From NCBI RefSeq assembly GCF_949987515.2, contig NC_082701.1, positions 36,473,755 through 36,537,754 on the forward strand: a stretch of DNA of 64,000 bases, written 5' to 3'. Made by a program: the position numbers and the translations under genes. Within the stretch, counting starts at the first letter, position 1. Each line of letters begins with the position of its first letter. Source of the DNA: Delphinus delphis. Its lineage: Eukaryota > Chordata > Mammalia > Artiodactyla > Delphinidae. Below the pieces are notes generated by a model. That model saw nothing but the letters and a program-made list of their open reading frames with translations. It had not been told where the DNA came from and ran no database searches. Shown here one piece after another: positions 57,206-64,000 of this stretch.

Positions 57206-60200
57206 ATGGGAATAGGAACATACATATCGATAATTACCTTAAATGTAAATGGACTAAATGCTCCCACCAAAAGACACAGATTAGCTGAATGGATACAAAA
57301 ACAAGACCCTTATATATGCTGCCTAGAAGAGACCCACTTCAGACCTAGAGACAAATACAGACTGAAAGTAAGGGGATGGAAAAAGATATTCCATGCAAAT
57401 GGAAATCAAAAGAAAGCTGGAGTAGCAATTCTCATATCAGACAAAATAGACTTTAAAATAAGGACTATTAAAAGAGACAAAGAAGGACACTACATAATGA
57501 TCAAGGGATCGATTCAAGAAGAAGATATAACAATTGTAAATATTTATGCACCCAACATAGGAGCACCTCAATACCTAAGGCAAATACTAACAGCCATAAA
57601 AGGGGAAATTGACAGTAACATATTCATAGTAGGGGACTTAAACACCCCACTTTCACCCATGGACAGATCATCCAAAATGAAAATTAATAAGGAAACACAA
57701 GCTTTAAATGATACATTAAACAAGATGGACTTAATTGATATTTATAGGACACTCCATCCAAAAACAACAGAATACACATTTTTCTCAAGTGCTCATGGAA
57801 CATTCTCCAGGATAGATCATATCATGGGTCACAAATCAAGCCTTGGTAAATTTAAGAAAATTGAAATTGTATCAAGTATCTTTTCTGACCACCACGCCAT
57901 GAGACTAGATATCAATTACAGGAAAAGATCTGTAAAAAATACAAACACATGGAGGCTAAACAATACACTACATAATAATGAAGTGATCACTGAAGAAATC
58001 AAAGAGGAAATCAAAAAATACCTAGAAACAAATGACAATGGAGACACAACGACCCAAAACCTATGGGATGCAGCAAAAGCAATTCTAAGGGGGAAGTTTA
58101 TAGCAATACAAGCCGACCTTAAGAAGCAGGGAACATCTCGAATAAGCAACCTAACCTTGCACCTCAAGCAATTAGAGAAAGAAGAAGAAAAAAACCCCAA
58201 AGCTAGCAGAAGGAAAGAAATCATAAAAATCAGATCAGAAATAAATGAAAAAGAAATGAAGGAAACAATAGCAAAGATCAATAAAACTAAAAGCTGGTTC
58301 TTTGAGAAGATAAACAAAATAGATAAACCACTAGCCAGACTCATCAAGAAAAAAAGGGAGAAGACTCAAATCAATAGAATTAGAAATGAAAAAGGAGAGG
58401 TAACAACTGAAACTGCAGAAATACAAAAGATCATGAGAGATTACTACAAGCAACTCTATGCCAGTAAAATGGACAATCTGGAAGAAATGGACAAATTCTT
58501 AGAAATGCACAACCTGCCAAGACTGAATCAGGAAGAAAGAGAAAATATGAACAGACCAATCACAAGCACTGAAATTGAAACTGTGATTAAAAATCTTCCA
58601 ACAAAGAAAAGCCCAGGACCAGATGGCTTCACAGGCGAATTCTATCAAACATTTAGAGAAGAGCTAACACCTATCCTTCTCAAACTCTTTCAAAATATAG
58701 CAGAGGGAGGAACACTCCCAAATCCATTCTACGAGGCCAGCATCACCTTGGTACAAAACCAGACAAGGATATCACAAAGAAAGAAAACTACAGGCCAATA
58801 TCACTGATGAACATAGATGCAAAAATCCTCAACAAAATACTAGCAAACAGAATCCAACAGCACATTAAAAGGATAATACACCATGATCAAGTGAAGTTTA
58901 TTCCAGGAATGCAAGGATTCTTCAATATATGAAAATCTATCAATGTGATAAACCATATTAACAAACTGAAGGAGAAAAACCATATGATCATCTCAATAGA
59001 TGCAGAGAAAGCTTTTGACAAAATTGAACACCCATTTATGATAAAAACCCTGCAGAAAGTAGGCATAGAGGGAACTTTCCTCAACATAATAAAGGCCATA
59101 TATGACAAGCCCACAGCAAACATCATCCTCAATGGTGAAAAACTGAAAGCATTTCCACTAAGATCAGGAACAAGACAAGGTTGCCCACTCTCACCACTCT
59201 TATTCAACATTGTTTTGGAAGTTTTAGCCACAGCAATCAGAGAGGAAAAGGAAATAAAAGGAATCCAAATCGGAAAAGAAGAAGTAAAGCTGTCACTGTT
59301 TGCAGATGACATGATCCTATACATAGAGAATCCTAAAGATGCTACCAGAAAACTACTAGAGCTAATCAATGAATTTGGTAAAGTGGCAGGATACAAAATT
59401 AATGCACAGAAATCTCTGGCATTCCTATATACTAATGATGAAAAATCTGAAAGTGAAATCAAGAAAACACTCCCATATACCATTGCAACAAAAAGAATAA
59501 AATATCTAGGAATAAACCTACCTAAGGAGACAAAAGACCTGTATGCAGAAAATTATAAGACACTGATGAAAGAAATTAAAGATGATAGAAATAGATGGAG
59601 AGATATACCATGTTCTTGGATTGGAAGAATCAACATTGTGAAAATGACTCTACTACCCAAAGCAATCTATACATTCAATGCAATCCCTATCAAACTACCA
59701 CTGGCATTTTTCACAGAACTAGAACTAAAAATTTCACAATTTGTCTGGAAACACAAAAGACCCTGAATAGCCAAAGCAATCTTGAGAACAAAACAAGGAG
59801 CTGGAGGAATCAGGCTCCCTGACATCAGACTATACTACAAAGCTACAGTAATCAAGACAGTATGGTACTGGCACAAAAACAGAAAGATAGATCAATGGAA
59901 CAGGATAGAAAGCCCAGAGATAAACCCACGCACATATGGACACCTTATCTTTGATAGAGGTGGCAGGAATGTACAGTGGAGAAAGGACAGCCTCTTCAAT
60001 AAGTGGTGCTGGGAAAACTGGACAGGTACATGTAAAAGTATGAGATTAGATCACTCCCTAACACCATACACAAAAACAAGCTCAAAATGGATTAAAGACC
60101 TAAATGTAAGCACAGAAACTATCAAACTCTTAGTGGAAAACATAGGCAGGACACTCTATGACATAAATCACAGCAAGATCCTTTCTGACCGACCTCCTAG

Positions 60201-61022
60201 AGTAATGGAAATAAAAACAAAAATAAACAAATGGGACCTAATGAAACTTCAAAGCTTTTGCACAACAAAGGAAACCATAAACAAGACCAAAAGACAACCC
60301 TCAGAATGGGAGAAAATATTTGCAAATGAAGAAACCGACAAAGGTTTAATCTCCCAAATTTACAAGCAGCTCATGCAGCTCAATAACAAAAATTAAACAA
60401 CCCAATCCAAAAATGGGCAGAAGACCTAAATAGACATTTTTCCAAAGAAGATATACAGACTGGCAACAAACACATGTAAGAATGCTCAACATCATTAATC
60501 ATTAGAGAAATGCAAATCAAAACTACAATGAGATATCATCTCACACCAGTCAGAATGGCCATTATCAAAAAATCTAGAAACAATAAATGCTGGAGAGGGT
60601 GTGGAGAAAAGGGAACCCCCTTACACTGTTGGTGGGAATGTGAATTGGTTCAGTCACTATGGAGAACAGTATGGAGGTTCCTTAAAAAACTACAAATAGA
60701 ACTACCATATGACCCAGCAATCCCACTACTGGGCATATACCCTGAGAAAACCAAAATTCAAAAAGAGTCATGTACCAAAATGTTCATTGCAGCTCTATTT
60801 ACAATAGCCCGGAGATGGAAACAACCTAAGTGCCCATCATCGGATGAATGGATAAAGAAGATGTGGCACATATATACAATGGAATATTACTCAGCCATAA
60901 AAAGAAACGAAATTGAGCTATTTGTAATGAGGTGGATAGACCTAGAGTCTGTCATACAGAGTGAAGTAAGTCAGAAAGAAAAAGAGAAATACCGTATGCT
61001 AACACATACATATGGAATTTAA
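57206..61022 (+). pseudogene. L1 ORF2 (endonuclease, reverse transcriptase, Cys-rich), 2 frameshifts and 3 stops
   Basis: ATG 57206 begins a 533-codon open frame containing a complete endonuclease: [42 protein letters not shown] and SDHHAM. A one-base deletion near 58753 (TACAAAACC where TACCAAAACC is expected) shifts the frame. The next frame has TGA at 58930, then the reverse transcriptase with [12 protein letters not shown] and FADDMILY (about 59305), then TGA at 59764 (CGA in the L1 at 43.88 kb, so a CpG transition). A second shift near 60394 and TAA at 60477 precede the C-terminal [18 protein letters not shown] motif (60592-60645), ending at 61022. Total is about 1272 codons, normal for L1 ORF2p. 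Confidence 0.95.
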
Positions 61023-61400
61023 GAAAAAAAAATGTCATGAAGAACCTAAGGGTAAGGCAGGAATAAAGACGCAGACCTACTAGAGAACGGACTTGAGGTT
61101 ATGGGGAGGGGGAAGGGTGAACTGTGACAGGGCGAGAGAGAGTCATGGACATATACACACTAACAAACGTAGTAACGTAGATAGCTAGTGGGAAACAGCG
61201 GCATGGCACAGTGATATTGGCTCCGTGCTTTGTGTCAGCCTGGAGGGGTGGGATAGGGAGGGTGGGAGGGAGGGAGACGCAAGAGGGAAGACATATGGGA
61301 ACATATGTATATGTGTAACTGATTCACTTTGTTATAAAGCAGAAACTAACACACCATTGTAAAGCAATTATACCCCAATAAAGATGTTAAAAAAAAGAAA
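61023..61400 (+). other. L1 3'UTR and poly(A) signal
   Basis: The 3'UTR contains the purine-rich block GGGATAGGGAGGGTGGGAGGGAGGG (61251-61275), a G-rich run that is conserved in position among the L1 copies here. AATAAA at 61377-61382 is followed by an A-rich tail interrupted by G. The same G-rich block appears as its complement at 10470-10500, 26660-26690 and 42170-42205. Confidence 0.85.
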
Positions 61401-61479
61401 AAGAAAGAATTGAGAAAGGGAAAATACTAGCAGTTATTAATATACAAGCATTTTCCTCAGAATGACCTGTCATTTATAC

Positions 61480-61665
61480 AAAGTGCTTTTGAAACAAGAA
61501 AAACTGGACTCTAGTGCTGTCTTAACCACCTGTCAGCTCTGGGATTTGGTATGACAGGTCATTTTTTCCCCCTACACCTCATTTACTAATCCTTACAGTG
61601 GTTCATTAAACTGAATGATCACTAGTGTTTTCCCCCAACTCATAACCTTATAAGATCCTAAAAAG
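61480..61665 (+). mobile_element. MIR-type SINE fragment (possibly MIR3)
   Basis: ACTGGACTCTAGTGCTGTCTTAACCACC...AGCTCTGGGATTTGG...CACCTCATTTACTAATCC...CATTAAACTGAATGATCACTAGTG follows MIR-type wording from head to CORE in decayed form. Confidence 0.5.
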
Positions 61666-62042
61666 AAGAAACCTCTGTTGTAACTATATGCACAAGAATT
61701 ATTTTCTTGAAGAAGCAGAATACGTCTCCAAGATACCACAGTTCTTATTCATTCATTGAGATTCCTGTACAGTCACTACAAGTTTAGTGCCAATTGTGAG
61801 AATTAATAGCATAAACCAGTAACCTCTGGGGCAAGACTCAGCTTCACTAAGGGGAAAATGAGCTAGGAGAAGTAGAGGAGGGCAGAAGAAAAAGGAGCAA
61901 GAGGAGAACAGTGGCAACTACTACTGACTAGGAGTACTCCTACGAGAAGTGCTCCTTCTTTGAACAGTCAGCTCAAAATGTCTCTGTTTTCAGTAATTTT
62001 AGATATAAGTGAGTGGCCCTAGTTGATCCTCTAAATTGGTTT

Positions 62043-62603
62043 TGTTACCAAGTCCAAGTTAATACTCCTCACCACAGGACAGGCCAATAAATTGAGAGAC
62101 TAGATATTGGGGCAGGGAATAACAACTATTTGGAAATCCAGCAGATGTCAAAGATGGAGGGGAAACTAGTGTCTTAAAGAACCATCCTACCCACGTTAGA
62201 ATTCAGTCTTCTTTTATACTAAAAGAGGAGGAGGTGTGTCTGGCTGTTGCAAACTTTTGGGTGCTGGCCAGTCCCCAGAATGGGTGTGATAATCCTTTGT
62301 TCTTGCAGCTGTCCATGTAGGTTTGGTCACAATGTTTCTGTAAACATCTAGCAAGACAAATATTATTCTCTGTTCAACAACTTTTTATCTCTATATAAAT
62401 AAAAAGTGTTATTCTTTAAAGGTCAAGCCTGGCAGGCAGAACCTTGAGAAAGGGCTATTTTGTATATTTCAGGCTATAGGCAACATTCTTTTACAAAGGT
62501 GCGGAGCCAGCATGACTAAACACAAGCAACTGAGCACAAAGGTTAGAGCTAAAGGAATAGATCCAATATGGAGTCAGGTTAGTTCTCTTTTACAACTTTT
62601 ACA
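62043..62603 (-). mobile_element. Solo LTR, class I (ERV1-like), same family as 22843
   Basis: The minus strand begins TGTAAAAGTTGTAAAAGAG and ends ...CTTGGTAACA, with the TATA box TATAAAAG (complement of 62211-62218). The 4-bp flanks GTTT (62039-62042 and 62604-62607) match, the TSD size typical of class I elements. The AATAAA seen in the 22.8 kb copy is mutated here. No internal sequence adjoins it. Confidence 0.8.
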
Positions 62604-62839
62604 GTTTTGTCTACATGGGGTTTTGTGTGTCTGTGTGTTTACTATAGCTGCATATTTTTACTACTTTATCATTGCCATTTTATGGGATGATATTTTAGCT
62701 TATTTTACTTTATTCATTCTACTTTTTTTTTTACTTTCACTCTTAAAAGTAGAAAAAGAAGTGGCAGAGTGATGGAGGTGGTTAGGAGAATAGTCCATGC
62801 CCAAAAGAGAATGAATGTTTCCATACCAGTTAGCTCTGC

Positions 62840-62953
62840 ATAGACTTGAGATCACAGCATGATGCTAAATTCAGTCAGTTAGGACGTGCTGGCAGCTCTG
62901 TACTACTGTATTTTATACTTGAAATTTGATGAGGATGAACTTACCTGTTCTCA

Positions 62954-62991
<38 letters not shown>

Positions 62992-63113
62992 AAAGAAAGA
63001 AAATGGAACTATGTGATATGTTGATTATCTTGATTGTGATGATCATTTTACAATATATACACCTTAAATATATATGATTTCTTTTTATCAATTATACCTC
63101 AATAGAGGTGAAA
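62840..63113 (+). mobile_element. Old L1 (L1M-type) 3' end
   Basis: GATATGTTGATTATCTTGATTGTGATGATCATTTTACAATATATACACCTTAAATATATATG and ATCAATTATACCTCAATAGAGG form the characteristic 3' end of older L1 subfamilies. It includes the CA microsatellite, a common site of expansion in this 3'UTR. Confidence 0.72.
62957..62987. repeat. (CA)n microsatellite
   Basis: About 15 CA units followed by AAAAGGAAAGAAAGAAA. Likely polymorphic. Confidence 0.96.
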
Positions 63114-63252
63114 TAAGAGGGAGGGAGGGATAGAGGGTGTAACAAAAGAGAGACAAACAGACAGACAAAGAGACAGAGAGAGATGGAGATTTTTTTAAAA
63201 AGAAGAAGGAAAGGAGGAGGAGAAGAAAGAGGAGAGGAGAAAGAAAGAAAAC
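63108..63252. repeat. Purine-rich low-complexity tract
   Basis: An almost all-purine plus-strand tract of GAGGGAGGGA, AGAGACAAACAGACAGAC, GGAGGAGGAGAAGAAAG and AGAAAGAAAG types, directly after the L1 3' end. Confidence 0.9.
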
Positions 63253-63339
63253 ATTTATACAGGGAACTCAGAGGAACCCACAGCCAAAATATCCTCAAAA
63301 CAACTTAGGAGTAAGTAATATTCCTAGAACAACATTCTT

Positions 63340-63450
63340 ATTTCAGAGTTCTCTTTTCTGGGTTGTTGTAAAGATTAGATAAGATGATACATGTAAACTG
63401 TACATTGTCTGAAACAAATTGAGTGATCAGTAAATATTAGTTCTGATTAC
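63340..63450 (+). mobile_element. MIR SINE, 3' part
   Basis: TTGTTGTAAAGATTAGATAAGATGATACATGTAAACTGTAC...GTCTGAAACAAATTGAGTGATCAGTAAATATTAGTTC follows the MIR 3' half. Confidence 0.72.
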
Positions 63451-64000
63451 TCATCATGAGCTGAACATCTACCATATTCTCTGAGCTAGTTCTTAGAACA
63501 TGTTTAAAATTTATTCTCCTTTTAGAATGAATACCATCTTTTTGCCAGATCATTCAATAAATAAACATGAACTCTGTCAGTTTCTAAAGACTGAATGCCT
63601 TCTACATCACTGTCCCTAAAAAAAGATCCTACTCAAAAAAGCAATTGGGAAAAAAATAACAATAGCATGATGAAGTAACAAAATTTATATGCCCATATAG
63701 GTAACAACACCTATATGCCCAAGACAAAATGAATTAGGACAAGTTTAGAGTATTCAGAATTTCATGGGGTGCTTATGTTTTCTTCTACAACTAAATTTCA
63801 AAAGTGAAGGAATTGTTTGCTTTCCATTCAATTTACTGCATGTACTAAGTGGTTATAACATTTTTTTTAAGTTTTCATGAGCCACGGAAAATAAGAAAAA
63901 TAAGGAGAACATGCATAAATCAAATAGAGATATCTGGGGAGAAAAGTCTAGATAAAAAAATAGAAACTTTTTCTTTAAGGTAAAACAAAATTTCAAAGCC
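63451..64000. other. Unassigned DNA at window end
   Basis: AT-rich; no gene or clear repeat recognised. A short near-duplicate TATATGCCCATATAGGTAACAACACCTATATGCCCA occurs at 63686-63721. Confidence 0.35.

Larger units (their letters stand above)
53839..61400 (+). mobile_element. Full-length young L1 with large CpG-rich 5'UTR, inactive
   Basis: Complete order: 5'UTR (53839-56253), ORF1 (56254-57147), short spacer, ORF2 (57206-61022), 3'UTR and AATAAA (61377-61382) followed by A-rich tail. The flanks AAGAATTAACAATGAGAA (53821-53838) and AAGAATTGAGAA (61405-61416) share 12 bases if a 6-bp gap is allowed, a tentative TSD. Retained CpGs in the 5'UTR argue for recent insertion. One stop in ORF1, and three stops with two frameshifts in ORF2, make it non-autonomous. 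Confidence 0.95.

Noticed and set aside
57206..58807. A 533-codon open frame as a host protein-coding gene
   Set aside because: Its sequence is an L1 ORF2 endonuclease region within a complete L1, followed by a frameshift.
22843..62603. The two related LTRs as the ends of one provirus
   Set aside because: They are 39 kb apart with unrelated DNA between, no retroviral sequence beside either, and the second has its own matching 4-bp flanks.
1..64000. A novel multi-gene biological system
   Set aside because: I found no set of non-repeat genes; everything codable traces to transposable elements, so I make no such claim.

Overview
This window is repeat-dense mammalian nuclear DNA, and I see no host gene in it. 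The organism is most likely a cetacean. Eight tRNA-derived SINEs of the CHR type carry the A-box/B-box head seen in whales, dolphins and hippo, beside artiodactyl-type L1 elements, and I see no ruminant BovB or pig PRE1 copy. Old eutherian-wide relics (MIR, L2, MER5A, Tigger, an MLT1-like LTR, ancient L1M) form the background. Every long open frame belongs to L1 or lies inside repeat DNA.

Layout. 1-8045 holds three minus-strand L1 pieces: the 5' end of a young L1 with an intron-like deletion in its 5'UTR, an older L1 fragment, and an L1 that stops early in ORF2 at an oligo(A) tract. A CHR SINE follows (8064-8422), then about 1.9 kb of unassigned DNA. 10291-17142 is a full-length but dead minus-strand L1 with matching target-site duplications (TSDs) and a probable 31-bp 3' transduction. 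17223-24760 holds SINEs, a decayed L1M with MER5A and L2 nearby, and a solo class I LTR (22843-23393). 24760-31150 is mostly decayed minus-strand L1 with a 5-bp-TSD MaLR-type LTR inside it and a short 5'-truncated young L1. 31185-32160 is a broken Tigger transposase joined to L1 sequence at a microhomology. 32161-33771 is more L1 with a SINE.

36387-50734 is one old minus-strand endogenous retrovirus: two related LTRs, a tRNA-Ser-like primer binding site, a gag-like leader, an integrase C-terminus and env-like remnants. It was later split by a truncated plus-strand L1 and a full-length minus-strand L1, which itself carries a SINE. One LTR also carries a SINE.

53821-61416 is the youngest large element, a plus-strand full-length L1 with a CpG-rich 5'UTR of about 2.4 kb, ORF1 with one stop, and ORF2 with two frameshifts and three stops. 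A second solo LTR of the 22.8 kb family lies at 62043-62603, followed by an L1M 3' end, a CA microsatellite and a purine-rich tract.

The elements work together only historically. L1 machinery supplied in trans presumably mobilised the CHR SINEs, and nesting gives a relative order: ERV, then the L1 copies inside it, then SINEs. No L1, ERV or transposon here is intact by inspection. The most informative signals are features of L1 biology: a spliced-and-reinserted L1 5'UTR, a prematurely polyadenylated L1, a short 3' transduction, and two unrelated 5'UTR types attached to similar L1 bodies.
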